Below are positions 1-8,364 of a stretch of 64,000 bases of DNA, piece by piece (position 1 is the stretch's first letter; the number at the start of each line of letters is the position of its first letter). The notes beneath the pieces are model-generated. The model was not told the origin of the DNA. It ran no database searches and saw only the letters and a program-made list of their open reading frames with translations. The DNA comes from Flavobacterium silvisoli (lineage in GTDB: Bacteria > Bacteroidota > Bacteroidia > Flavobacteriales > Flavobacteriaceae). The translations under genes and the position numbers were made by a program. The stretch is from positions 1 through 64,000 of the forward strand of contig NZ_SJPE01000001.1 in the NCBI RefSeq assembly GCF_004329815.1, read 5' to 3'.

Positions 1-2744
1 ATCCAAATCTGTTGTGTTCCCGAAGTGTATACATTTGGTAACGGATTGGTCTGGCTCAAGGCATCTGCCTGAGTAAGGTAGTATCCTATGGCAACACCTG
101 ATTGACCATTGGCAATCTCTACGTCTTTACTGTTAAGGATAAACTGCTCCACTCCATCTCCAGGGCTGTTGTAATCACACTGTACATAATCCGAAATGTT
201 CGGCTTCGGAACAGGATGAGGATTTACTATCAACTGTAAGGTAGTAGTCGAATAACAACTCGGTGAACTAATATCATATACCCTAACATATAACGTCTGG
301 GTGTTTGGTGATATGTTGCAGTAAGGATTAGCGGTTATAGCAATTCCACTCGTAGGAGTTTCATAAAAATCAGCCATGAGTCCTGGAGTACCTCCTGTAA
401 TTTCGTTAATCTTAGTACTCAAATCAAACAAGCAAGAAATACCGTCTTCATTGTCGTCACAAACCTCATATGGTGTAGGGTTATTAATAACCGGGGGAAT
501 GTTTACCGAAACCGTAATCGAACCGCTTTGCGGTTGCGAACACACTGGTGTTCCGGCAGTTGTAGCACTTACTAATGCATATGTACTAGCCACAAATAAT
601 GCCGGAGTGATGATTGAAGCTGTACCCGACCCATCTAAACTAATCGTTTGATTTGGACCTCCGTCTACAGTATAAGTAACATCTGCATTTGGAGTACCGT
701 TAAAAGTTATGGTAGCCGTTTCTCCTAAACAAACCGCCACCGGTCCTGAAATACTTACCGTTGGGAGCGGAATTACAGTAACAACAGCCGAACCTGTTAA
801 AGGTTGTGTTGTCGGTCCTGCAATGGTAGTATGGGAAACACTCACTAAATCATAAGTACTACTGGCCGTCAATAATGGAGTAGTAAGTGTGGCTACTCCT
901 GAACCATCCAATGTTACGGTTTGGTTCGAGCCTCCATCAACAGTATAAGTAACTACAGCATTAGGCGTGCCATTGAAAGTTATGGTAGCATTACCTCCGG
1001 AACAAATTGTTGTAGTTCCAGAGATAGAAGCTGTAGGTAGTGAAACTACAATCAAATTGAAGCTAGTAAGTCCGTAAAAGTTAGCCGGCGCACTATTTTC
1101 ATGCAATCTTACATAAATCACCTGAGGATTAGAAATATTCAAATAACCAGTACTAAGATCAATAGGGTTAGTTCCTGCTATAGCATCTGCCTGGGTGAGA
1201 TAATACGAAACTGTATAACTGGCAGCACTGTACGAGCCTAAAACGGTAGCAGTTTGAGAACTTAAATTAAAAGACGAAACTCCCGAATTTAATACGGTTT
1301 CATACTGAATCATATCCGGCGGAGTTATCGGAGTCGGATTCGTAAAGCATGCATTTAAGTGTAATGTAAACTGAGTTGTAGTGATACAAATGGAAGAATC
1401 GTCTTCGACAGCAACATAAATTATTTCACCATCGTACCCTACATAATTCGAAGGATTTGAAATAGCTGCTGCAAGATTTTGTGCATCAACTAAAGAATGA
1501 TGGTAAGAAACATTCGTGCTTAATCCATTTAAAACCGGAGCTGTATTTTGTGTTAAATTAAAATGAGGAAAAGAAGGACATGCATACAAATCACTAGCCG
1601 GACCTATCGGAAGACTTGGTATATGTTCAACGAGAGTACAATCTGTTTGGGTACACCCCGAAGGATAAGTCATGGTAACGCAGTAATTTCCTGGATCCGT
1701 CATGGTGTAATTATATGTATTAGCTCCCACGATTGGCACTCCGTCCAAAGTCCAGCTGTATGTAACTCCTGATATAGGAACAGCCCCTGCCTGTACAGTC
1801 ACTTGCGCAGAACCACAAACCGCATCCGGACCTGAAAAACTGGTCAATCCGGCATATTCGCCAACTCCACCTATAGTAGGAGAACCAATATTAAAACTTC
1901 CTCCACCCAAAAAAACAGCCGAATCATAATTGGTATCATTCCTGTCGGCTATAACTAATTTAATGTGATATAAATTGTTAGGAATTACAGTAGCTGTAGC
2001 TGTCATCAACACCGTTTCTCCATTAAAATTGGTAGCCGCAGTCGCTGCATTGGCCCCTCCGTTATAATTACCAAAAAAGGTCACATTTTTAGAAGCACAA
2101 CTACTATTGTAGGCATTGTCCCTGATGGTGGTTACTGAAACCGGAGTAGTGGTAGACGGGATTAAAGCTAAGTTCACTGTTGGGCCAGCTGTCGTCAAAT
2201 TTTTCAGAAAAAAAGCAAATGAATCAGAGTAATCACACTGAAAGGTTCCGTACTCCTCGGAGGCAAAAAGAAAATCAAAACTCATTTGATTGGTCAAAGG
2301 CGTAAAATCAAACTCCAAAATAGTAGCATTTTTTGAAGTATCAGTGGCGGGTGCTATAGCTAATGATTGCAAATAAGCCAACAACTGAGCATCTCCATTC
2401 CAAGTTGTAGCCCCAAAGCCTTGTGTCGTTGTATTTGGTCCCGGTGCATTGGCCACATTTCCGGTGCTCATAATTATTCCCTTAGAAATAGGAAAATTGG
2501 GATTAGTATTCTGAAAAAAACCAATACTGTTATTGTTTGGCAAATTCGTTCCAGTATCTGTTCTCCAAGTAATGTTAGTCACCGTCCCAACGCAGGCAGA
2601 TCCTCCGTCATCGGGTGGAGCCGCAAACAAAACGTCCTGTACAAGTTGCGGAACTGTATATGTGGTTGTGCTTGTCGTAATCGGTTGAGCGAAGGCATTA
2701 TAACCTATCAAAAACAAAAAAAGTGGGAGTAATATTCGCTTCAT
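1..2744 (-). CDS. Large secreted adhesin, choice-of-anchor L and Ig-like domains (C-terminus cut by window edge)
   Basis: The minus frame stays open from an ATG at 2744 to the window edge, about 914 codons, so the C-terminus is missing. It begins with a signal peptide (MKRILLPLFLFLIGYNAFAQ). Residues about 60-270 look like a choice-of-anchor L domain, with the hallmark FDFLFASEEYG near residue 157 followed by CDYSDSFAFFL. A PKD/Ig-like unit follows near residues 300-365 (YSWTLDGVPI), then segments of the YYLTQADA type near 490 and 890. Two similar Ig-like units start near residues 572 and 660, each carrying TITFNGTPNA and TYTVDGG. Known of the family: such proteins in Bacteroidetes are usually exported by type IX secretion and end in a C-terminal sorting domain. 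That end lies outside the window, so the export route is inferred. The role is probably surface adhesion or gliding. Confidence 0.85.
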   Translation of the reverse strand, partial: MKRILLPLFLFLIGYNAFAQPITTSTTTYTVPQLVQDVLFAAPPDDGGSACVGTVTNITWRTDTGTNLPNNNSIGFFQNTNPNFPISKGIIMSTGNVANAPGPNTTTQGFGATTWNGDAQLLAYLQSLAIAPATDTSKNATILEFDFTPLTNQMSFDFLFASEEYGTFQCDYSDSFAFFLKNLTTAGPTVNLALIPSTTTPVSVTTIRDNAYNSSCASKNVTFFGNYNGGANAATAATNFNGETVLMTATATVIPNNLYHIKLVIADRNDTNYDSAVFLGGGSFNIGSPTIGGVGEYAGLTSFSGPDAVCGSAQVTVQAGAVPISGVTYSWTLDGVPIVGANTYNYTMTDPGNYCVTMTYPSGCTQTDCTLVEHIPSLPIGPASDLYACPSFPHFNLTQNTAPVLNGLSTNVSYHHSLVDAQNLAAAISNPSNYVGYDGEIIYVAVEDDSSICITTTQFTLHLNACFTNPTPITPPDMIQYETVLNSGVSSFNLSSQTATVLGSYSAASYTVSYYLTQADAIAGTNPIDLSTGYLNISNPQVIYVRLHENSAPANFYGLTSFNLIVVSLPTASISGTTTICSGGNATITFNGTPNAVVTYTVDGGSNQTVTLDGSGVATLTTPLLTASSTYDLVSVSHTTIAGPTTQPLTGSAVVTVIPLPTVSISGPVAVCLGETATITFNGTPNADVTYTVDGGPNQTISLDGSGTASIITPALFVASTYALVSATTAGTPVCSQPQSGSITVSVNIPPVINNPTPYEVCDDNEDGISCLFDLSTKINEITGGTPGLMADFYETPTSGIAITANPYCNISPNTQTLYVRVYDISSPSCYSTTTLQLIVNPHPVPKPNISDYVQCDYNSPGDGVEQFILNSKDVEIANGQSGVAIGYYLTQADALSQTNPLPNVYTSGTQQIW

Positions 2745-2814
2745 GTGTGCATTTTTTTCAGGCCGTATTTCGTTGCTGAAAAGCCTCAATATGTTAATTT
2801 GTTGTTTAAATGTC

Positions 2815-2822
2815 CAAATATA
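2815..2822 (-). promoter_or_regulatory. Putative -7 box for the adhesin gene
   Basis: CAAATATA on the plus strand reads TATATTTG on the minus strand, matching the Bacteroidetes -7 consensus TAnnTTTG, 70 bases before the adhesin ATG. No well-spaced TTTG -33 element was found, so this is tentative. Confidence 0.35.
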
Positions 2823-2846
2823 AGTATTCATAGAAAATAAGTTTGT

Positions 2847-2854
2847 TAAATTTG
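2847..2854 (+). promoter_or_regulatory. Putative -7 box for the Nfu-type gene
   Basis: TAAATTTG matches TAnnTTTG and lies 20 bases before the ATG at 2875, which would give a leader of about 16 bases. No clear -33 TTTG at the usual distance. The region between 2745 and 2874 would then hold divergent promoters. Confidence 0.4.
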
Positions 2855-2874
2855 CAAAAAAATATACTATTCCA

Positions 2875-3771
2875 ATGAAAATCACGATAAAAGAAACCCA
2901 AAATCCAACCATCGTAAAGTTCGAATTTCCCGATTTCATAACTCAAAATGAAAACTTTGAATACAAGAACATTGACGAAGCCAAAAACTCTCCTTTGGCC
3001 CAACAACTTTTTTACCTGCCATTTGTAAAAACCGTATATATATCAGGGAATTTTATCGCCGTTGAGCGTTTCAGCATTGTAGAATGGTCTGATGTACAGG
3101 AAGCCGTTGCCGAACAGATAGAAAATTACATCAACAACGGAGGCGTTATCGTTTTGGCCAATCAAAATCCGGTGAAAAAACAACCCGTATCCGTTTACGG
3201 CGAAACCACGCCCAATCCGGCTTCACTAAAGTTTGTTGTCAACAAAGCCCTGACTAAAAATGCCTTTGAATTCAAAAACATTGATGAAGCAAAAGCCTCT
3301 CCGTTAGCGCAGGAATTGTTCAAATTTCACTACGTAAAAGAACTGTTTATAGCCGAAAATTACATTTCGGTAACTAAATACGACAGTACTTCCTGGGATG
3401 AAATCACTCTGGAACTGCGCACTTTCATCAAACAATTCATCGAAAATGGCGGCACCGTTATCGATGAAACCCAAGTGGCAAATGATATCAAGCAGGAAAA
3501 ACAACAAATCAAAAATTTTGACCACCTCGACACCACTTCCCAGCAAATCATCAACATCCTCGAAGAGTACGTAAAACCGGCAGTCGCAGCCGATGGCGGC
3601 AATATTCTTTTTGATTCCTATAACGAAGCCGACAAACGCGTAAAAGTAGTCCTGCAAGGAGCCTGCAACGGTTGTCCTTCCTCAACTTTTACCCTAAAAA
3701 GCGGTATCGAAAACATGCTCAAAGACATGCTCAACGACAAGGACATTGTGGTAGAAGCCTTAAACGGGTAA
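2875..3771 (+). CDS. NifU-like Fe-S cluster scaffold/carrier with duplicated N-terminal domain
   Basis: The 298-residue cytosolic protein carries the Nfu C-terminal domain (about residues 220-298) with the cluster-binding CxxC in GACNGCPSST. Two CxxC copies from two protomers normally hold one [4Fe-4S] cluster that is passed to client enzymes. Upstream are two successive Nfu N-type domains, about residues 3-95 and 105-200. They share the pattern NPxxxKF, FxxKNIDEAKxSPLAQxLF and IENxGG. Most Nfu proteins have one such domain, so this looks like an internal duplication. The ATG at 2875 is preceded by a TAnnTTTG box, and a terminator follows at 3801. It is probably a single-gene unit serving housekeeping Fe-S assembly, for which the window has several likely clients (ActB, QueG). 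Confidence 0.9.
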   Translation: MKITIKETQNPTIVKFEFPDFITQNENFEYKNIDEAKNSPLAQQLFYLPFVKTVYISGNFIAVERFSIVEWSDVQEAVAEQIENYINNGGVIVLANQNPVKKQPVSVYGETTPNPASLKFVVNKALTKNAFEFKNIDEAKASPLAQELFKFHYVKELFIAENYISVTKYDSTSWDEITLELRTFIKQFIENGGTVIDETQVANDIKQEKQQIKNFDHLDTTSQQIINILEEYVKPAVAADGGNILFDSYNEADKRVKVVLQGACNGCPSSTFTLKSGIENMLKDMLNDKDIVVEALNG

Positions 3772-3800
3772 CCGCAATTCGAAATAAAAAACTAACTTTA

Positions 3801-3828
3801 AGCGTCCAAAATCGGGCGCTTTTTTTTT
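3801..3828 (+). terminator. Rho-independent terminator after the Nfu-type gene
   Basis: AGCGTCC (3801-3807) pairs with GGGCGCT (3814-3820) around a six-base loop, followed by a run of T to 3828. It lies 30 bases after the Nfu-type stop codon. Confidence 0.85.
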
Positions 3829-3840
3829 AATAATTTTCAG

Positions 3841-3912
3841 GAGCTGTTTCCCGCTTTTCATTACAATCTTTTTGCCAAAAGCAAAAAGGATTTCCATTGC
3901 AATCGGGGCTAA
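3841..3912 (-). repeat. Fold-back intergenic element, copy A
   Basis: This intergenic stretch begins with GAGCTGTTTCCCGC and ends with AATCGGGGCTA. The outer CCCG/CGGG arms are inverted, and inside lies a hairpin CTTTTTGC-CAAAA-GCAAAAAG flanked by AATC/GATT. Read on the minus strand it starts TAGCCCCGATTGCAATGG. The end blocks recur at 22744-22788. I recall similar AGCCCCGA...AGCGGGA elements between genes in many Flavobacteriaceae, but this was not searched. It is not protein coding. Function is unknown; a transcript-end or REP-like element is possible. Confidence 0.55.
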
Positions 3913-3943
3913 TTAACAGTAACTGAGAGAATATCCGTCAAAC

Positions 3944-5965
3944 ATGAATGAACTACATCTTGAAACCAGCCCATACCTGCTCCAACACGCCAACAATCCC
4001 GTACACTGGAAAGCTTGGAATGAAAAATCATTAGCCGAAGCTCAGCAAACCCAAAAGCTCATCATCATCAGCATTGGGTACTCAGCCTGCCACTGGTGCC
4101 ATGTAATGGAACATGAAAGTTTTGAAAACGAAGAAGTAGCCGAAGTCATGAATGCTCATTTCGTTAACATTAAAATCGATCGTGAAGAACGACCGGATAT
4201 TGATGCCGTGTACATGAAAGCTGTTCAGATTATGACCGGACAAGGTGGCTGGCCCATGAATGTCGTAGCACTTCCCGACGGCAGACCTGTATGGGGTGGT
4301 ACTTACTTCAGAAAAAACGACTGGATCAACGCCCTCGAAAAGCTACAGGAACTTTACACCCAAAACCCCAACACACTTTTCGAATATGCCGAAAAACTGC
4401 ACAACGGACTACAATCGCTAAGCATTATTCAAACCCACGAAACTCCAACATTCAACAACAACCATTTAGAGCAACTGATAGAAAAATGGCAAAAAAGCTT
4501 TGATTGGGAATTTGGAGGAATGGCAAGAGCACCAAAATTCATGATGCCTACCAACTACGAATTCCTGCTGCGCTACGGACACCAAACTCGAAACCAAACA
4601 CTCCTTGATTTCGTTGATTTAACCCTGACCAAAATGGCTCACGGAGGATTATTTGACACCGTTGGCGGTGGTTTTTCCCGTTATGCTGTTGACATGAAAT
4701 GGCATGTTCCGCATTTTGAAAAAATGGGATACGACAACGGTCAGCTGGTATCATTGTATGCCAATGCCTATAAAAGATCCCGTAACCCGCTATACCGGGA
4801 AGTCATAGAAAAAACCTTATTGTTTATTGAAAAAGAGTGGCTGACAGCCGAAGGCAGTTTTTACTCGGCTTTGGACGCCGACAGTTTAAATGCAGAACAC
4901 AAACTTGAAGAAGGTGCCTTTTACGTTTGGACGATACCCGAATTACAAGCACTACTTTCGGAAGACTTTGACTTGTTTTCAACTGTTTTTAACATCAACT
5001 CCTTTAGCCATTGGGAGCATGGCAATTACGTTTTGATTCAAAATCAGTCTTTAGAAGAAATTGCCCAAAACCAAAATATCTCCTTGGAAACATTGATTCA
5101 AAAGAAACAAAATTGGGAACAACAACTTTATGCCCAAAGAGAGCAACGAAGCAAGCCCAGACTGGATGACAAATGCCTCACTTCATGGAATGCGATGATT
5201 CTAAAAGGATTTGCAGATGCTTTTAAAGCTTTGGGAGAAAAAAAATACCTCGACATCGCACTGCAAAACGCTGATTTCATCATCAAAAAAATGTGGAATC
5301 CCGAGGGCAATTTGTACCGAACATACAAAAACGGCCAAGCCACGATTAATGGATACCTGGAAGATTATGCTCATGTCATTTCAGCCTTCATCACTTTATA
5401 CGAAGCCTCTCTGCAGGAAACTTGGTTGCATCATGCCAAACAATTAACGGATTATTGTTTTGACTTTTTTTATGATGAAAAAGCACAATTTTTCTACTTT
5501 ACTTCTAAAAAAGATGACCCGTTGATTACAACTTACTTTGAAGTGGAAGACAATGTAATACCGGCGGCTAATTCGATTATGGCTGAAAATTTATTTAAAC
5601 TCAGCATCTATTTTAACAATGTATACTACGAATCGGTAAGCCGACAAATGACCCGGAATATTTTACCTACGATTGATTATCCATCGGCATTTTCAAATTG
5701 GTTGAATGTATTTCTGAATTTTTCGGAACAAAATAAAGAACTGGCCATTTGCGGACACAATGCTTTTGAATATCTGACAAAACTCAACAGCATGTATTTG
5801 CCCAACATCCTGCTCGCTGCAGGGACTGAAAAGTCTAAACTTCCTTTTTTGGAAAATCGTTTTTCAGAAACAGAAACTTTATTTTACCTGTGTAAAAACA
5901 AAACCTGTGACATCCCAACAACTGATTTTGAAGAAATTATGTTTAAAATCACTTCAGAATCTTAG
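3944..5965 (+). CDS. YyaL/DUF255 protein with thioredoxin-like and glycoside-hydrolase-like domains
   Basis: At 673 residues it has the usual length of the YyaL/SPATA20 family. The N-terminal thioredoxin-like domain (about 1-165) carries the family signature NNPVHWKAW and SACHWCHVMEHESF, with the CHWC pair and the following KIDREERPDID. The remainder resembles an all-alpha (alpha/alpha)6 barrel as in sugar-modifying enzymes, with a conserved WNAM segment near residue 412. The biochemical activity of the family is not established. No signal peptide is present, so it should be cytosolic. It is preceded by the fold-back element and stands as its own unit. Confidence 0.9.
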   Translation: MNELHLETSPYLLQHANNPVHWKAWNEKSLAEAQQTQKLIIISIGYSACHWCHVMEHESFENEEVAEVMNAHFVNIKIDREERPDIDAVYMKAVQIMTGQGGWPMNVVALPDGRPVWGGTYFRKNDWINALEKLQELYTQNPNTLFEYAEKLHNGLQSLSIIQTHETPTFNNNHLEQLIEKWQKSFDWEFGGMARAPKFMMPTNYEFLLRYGHQTRNQTLLDFVDLTLTKMAHGGLFDTVGGGFSRYAVDMKWHVPHFEKMGYDNGQLVSLYANAYKRSRNPLYREVIEKTLLFIEKEWLTAEGSFYSALDADSLNAEHKLEEGAFYVWTIPELQALLSEDFDLFSTVFNINSFSHWEHGNYVLIQNQSLEEIAQNQNISLETLIQKKQNWEQQLYAQREQRSKPRLDDKCLTSWNAMILKGFADAFKALGEKKYLDIALQNADFIIKKMWNPEGNLYRTYKNGQATINGYLEDYAHVISAFITLYEASLQETWLHHAKQLTDYCFDFFYDEKAQFFYFTSKKDDPLITTYFEVEDNVIPAANSIMAENLFKLSIYFNNVYYESVSRQMTRNILPTIDYPSAFSNWLNVFLNFSEQNKELAICGHNAFEYLTKLNSMYLPNILLAAGTEKSKLPFLENRFSETETLFYLCKNKTCDIPTTDFEEIMFKITSES

Positions 5966-6011
5966 AAAAAAATTGTAATATTGTTAGTATAACCAATAAA
6001 AAACAACAATC

Positions 6012-6371
6012 ATGGGACTAGGAAATTTTTTCAAGAATTTGTTTGGAGGTGCTAAAGGAAAAGCCTCTGAAACGGCAGACCATTTTATTGATGACGCTAT
6101 TGATAAAGCCAAAGAAATCGCAGAGCCAATGATAGACAAAGTAGAGGAATTTGTGGAAACTGCCAAGGAAAAAGTAGGCGAATATGTGCCACAAGCTAAA
6201 GACACCATAGACAATGTGGTTGAAAAGGCCAAAGACAAAATCAGTGAACTTACCGATAATGCTCAGAAAACCGTAAAAGAAAAAGCAGGTACTTTTATTG
6301 ACGACGCCTCTGAAAATGCAGAAGAAGCTGTTAAAAAGGTCACAAATCGCGTTGAAGAAGATGCCGATTAG
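6012..6371 (+). CDS. YtxH/LEA-like amphipathic helical protein
   Basis: The product has 119 residues, rich in Lys, Glu, Asp and Ala and without cysteine. After a short hydrophobic start (MGLGNFFKNLFGGAKGK) come repeated 11-residue-like helical segments containing AKEKVGEY, AKDKIS and VKEKAG, as in YtxH or late-embryogenesis-abundant-like stress proteins. No catalytic motif is visible. It is followed at 6405 by a terminator and then by an MscS channel, which fits an osmotic or envelope stress setting. The function is inferred only from composition. A general membrane-associated stress protein is the most likely reading. Confidence 0.7.
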   Translation: MGLGNFFKNLFGGAKGKASETADHFIDDAIDKAKEIAEPMIDKVEEFVETAKEKVGEYVPQAKDTIDNVVEKAKDKISELTDNAQKTVKEKAGTFIDDASENAEEAVKKVTNRVEEDAD

Positions 6372-6384
6372 TTTTTAAAAGTAT

Positions 6385-6392
6385 TACTTTTG
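6385..6392 (+). promoter_or_regulatory. Putative -7 box upstream of the MscS gene
   Basis: TACTTTTG followed by CACC matches TAnnTTTG. A transcript from it would begin near 6398 and carry the hairpin 6405-6428 in its leader. No -33 TTTG at normal distance, so moderate support only. Confidence 0.4.
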
Positions 6393-6404
6393 CACCGTAT
6401 AATT

Positions 6405-6428
6405 ATCCCGATTCTTCGGGATTTTTTT
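6405..6428 (+). terminator. Terminator between ytxH-like and mscS-like genes
   Basis: ATCCCGA (6405-6411) pairs with TCGGGAT (6416-6422) around TTCT, followed by seven T. The T-run ends eight bases before the MscS start codon, so the hairpin either ends the upstream transcript or sits in the mscS leader. Confidence 0.75.
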
Positions 6429-6436
6429 AGCATTAT

Positions 6437-7270
6437 ATGGAAAAAAAAGAACTGCATTACATTCATTCCTTTGCTGAATATGTTGACCGATTCATAAAGG
6501 CCTTAATCGATTATTCACCAAAATTGATTTCGGCATTTATCATCCTTTTTGTGGGGTTGTATGCTATACGGTTCATCAATCGTTTGGCTAAAAAAATCAT
6601 GGTCAAGAGGGAACTCGACCCAACGTTGTCGAAATTTTTAGCCGATAGTTTGCTTTGGGCATTGCGCGTGCTTTTGTTTGTAACTTTCATTTCAAAATTA
6701 GGAATCGAAACCTCTTCATTTGTTGCTATTCTTGGTGCTGCCGGTTTGGCCATCGGTTTGTCATTGCAAGGTTCCCTATCTAATTTTGCCGGAGGCATGC
6801 TGATTATTTTGTTCAAACCGTTTCGCGTTGGCGATACCATCGAAGCTCAAGGAGTTGTAGGGGTGGTTAGCGAAATCCAGATTTTTGTGACCAAATTAGT
6901 CAACGGAAACAATCAAACCATTTTCATTCCTAACGGCAATTTATCCAACGGAACGATCATCAACTATTCGATGGCGGGAATGCGCAGAGCAGATTTGCTG
7001 TTTTCACTTTCATACGACACTAACATCAAAACAGCAAAAGATATTGTAATGAAAGTTATGCAGGACCATCCTAAAGTATTAAAAAATCCGGCCGCTACGG
7101 TTTCTATTAGAGGCTTGAGCGATTCTGCGATTCAGCTATCTATAAAACCCTGGTCAAAAAATCCGGATTTCAGCGATATGTGTTCTGACATACTCGAAAA
7201 CTGTAAAGAAGCATTTGATGCAGCAGGGATAGTAGTTCAACCCTACGTGAGAGAAACAACAAAAAAATAA
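6437..7270 (+). CDS. Small-conductance mechanosensitive channel, MscS family
   Basis: The 277-residue inner-membrane protein releases solutes when membrane tension rises after hypo-osmotic shock. Three transmembrane helices occupy about residues 20-130. The pore helix has the Gly/Ala-rich pattern AAGLAIGLSLQGSLSNFAGG. The conserved beta-domain signature FRVGDTIEAQG follows, then IPNGNLSNGTIINYS. The length equals that of E. coli MscS, so this is a minimal family member without extra domains. It follows the YtxH-like gene, separated by a terminator that almost touches its ATG. A bidirectional terminator follows it at 7277. Confidence 0.92.
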   Translation: MEKKELHYIHSFAEYVDRFIKALIDYSPKLISAFIILFVGLYAIRFINRLAKKIMVKRELDPTLSKFLADSLLWALRVLLFVTFISKLGIETSSFVAILGAAGLAIGLSLQGSLSNFAGGMLIILFKPFRVGDTIEAQGVVGVVSEIQIFVTKLVNGNNQTIFIPNGNLSNGTIINYSMAGMRRADLLFSLSYDTNIKTAKDIVMKVMQDHPKVLKNPAATVSIRGLSDSAIQLSIKPWSKNPDFSDMCSDILENCKEAFDAAGIVVQPYVRETTKK

Positions 7271-7276
7271 ATTTAA

Positions 7277-7305
7277 AAGCTCATTACTGGTAATGAGCTT
7301 TTTTT
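7277..7305. terminator. Bidirectional terminator between mscS-like gene and the 7.3-11.9 kb operon
   Basis: AAGCTCATTAC (7277-7287) is an inverted copy of GTAATGAGCTT (7290-7300), with T after it on the plus strand (to 7305) and a shorter T-run on the minus strand. It serves two converging genes. Confidence 0.85.
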
Positions 7306-7306
7306 A

Positions 7307-7699
7307 TCATTCATCTTTTTTAATGGTTATGGTAATGTCTCCATCAAACTTATATTCTCCTTTTTTAAAGATGTCTTTGTTTGCCAATATTACCTCGTAG
7401 GTGTACACTCCTTTTGGTATTTCAAAGAGGCATTCTTTGCCGTTATTTTGTATCACCATATCTTTTTTAACGTCATTATCATCCTTGTCTTTCCCTGTTA
7501 TTTTAAAAGTAATCTTATCAGACAATTTGTTTTTGATGCACAACATCAAACTTGTTTTATTGTCTGCAAATTTGTTTCCCTTTAAAAAACTCAGACCATT
7601 TACCAAAACACTGCCGGCCTGAATGGTTTTCTCGAAATCAGATTGTGAAAAAGAAAAATAGGGTAATATACCAATGATCAATAAAAAGTATTTTTTCAT
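7307..7699 (-). CDS. Small exported protein of unknown function, last gene of the four-gene operon
   Basis: The product has 130 residues with a signal peptide (MKKYFLLIIGILPYFSFSQS). The mature part of about 110 residues looks like one small beta-sandwich: alternating hydrophobic strands such as ITFKITG and YTYEVILAN, then GDITITIKK at the end. I do not recognise the family. Its ATG overlaps the stop of the upstream hydrolase gene by four bases (ATGA), which suggests translational coupling. It could be a periplasmic or surface partner of the hydrolase. Confidence 0.75.
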   Translation of the reverse strand: MKKYFLLIIGILPYFSFSQSDFEKTIQAGSVLVNGLSFLKGNKFADNKTSLMLCIKNKLSDKITFKITGKDKDDNDVKKDMVIQNNGKECLFEIPKGVYTYEVILANKDIFKKGEYKFDGDITITIKKDE

Positions 7700-8358
7700 G
7701 ATTTCTCTGTATTAAAATTAGTTTCAAAAATTTTAGAAAAACTTTTGCTTTTCTGAAAAAAATCAACCGGAAAATAGAGCAATTCATCTCGCCTTAAAAA
7801 CGCCTTATAAAACGATTCCAATCTGACTTTGCATGGTTTAAAACTGAACTTTCTCGGATTAATCATTTTGAGTACTCTCGAACAAAATTCGGAACAATAC
7901 AAAACATTGTCTTTTTCATTTAGTCGGAATGAAAAATCGAAATATACCTTACGATTGGTGTAATCATGACATATTTTTTTCAGCTTGAAGTATTCCTGCT
8001 GTGTGTTTTGATACTTCCAGACACTCAAATAATAAGCCTTATCGCAAATAAACGATTTTAAATCATCGACAACTAACGCCGTTTTACTTGTATCACAGTC
8101 AATGACATTGTAAATTTTCAGTTGATCATTTTCAACAAACCCTATTCCTACGTGGGTACTGAATCTATCAATTGAATTAAATTTTTCGGCTATCAGGCCT
8201 GACTTAGTCTTTGTCCCTCGATTAAAAATATAAATGGTGTTTTTTTCAAATTTCAACTTTGCAATCTGACTTTGAGCTTTTCCGTTGAAAGTAAAGAATA
8301 AAAGGGCTATCGGCAGAAGAAGAAACTTCTTCTTTGCCGTCAAAAAAACTGATTTCAT
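7696..8358 (-). CDS. Exported permuted papain-fold hydrolase, YiiX/NlpC-P60-like
   Basis: This 220-residue protein has an N-terminal hydrophobic export signal ending near KAQS (residue 30). Two motifs fit the circularly permuted NlpC/P60 group (YiiX, DUF830): a His in FSTHVGIGF near residue 70 and a later catalytic-type Cys in YCSEFCSRV near residue 155. The His-before-Cys order is diagnostic of the permuted fold. Family members cleave peptide or lipid amide/ester bonds, but the substrate here is unknown. It lies six bases downstream of the DUF5686 gene and overlaps the next gene by four bases. It is an unusual partner for an outer-membrane protein, so it may process the Cys-rich product of the first gene; that is inference. 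Confidence 0.75.
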   Translation of the reverse strand: MKSVFLTAKKKFLLLPIALLFFTFNGKAQSQIAKLKFEKNTIYIFNRGTKTKSGLIAEKFNSIDRFSTHVGIGFVENDQLKIYNVIDCDTSKTALVVDDLKSFICDKAYYLSVWKYQNTQQEYFKLKKICHDYTNRKVYFDFSFRLNEKDNVLYCSEFCSRVLKMINPRKFSFKPCKVRLESFYKAFLRRDELLYFPVDFFQKSKSFSKIFETNFNTEKS

Positions 8359-8364
8359 TGTTTA

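Noticed and set aside
3304..3657. Long antisense frame inside the Nfu-type gene
   Set aside because: A frame shadow of the duplicated coding sequence; no start or family support.
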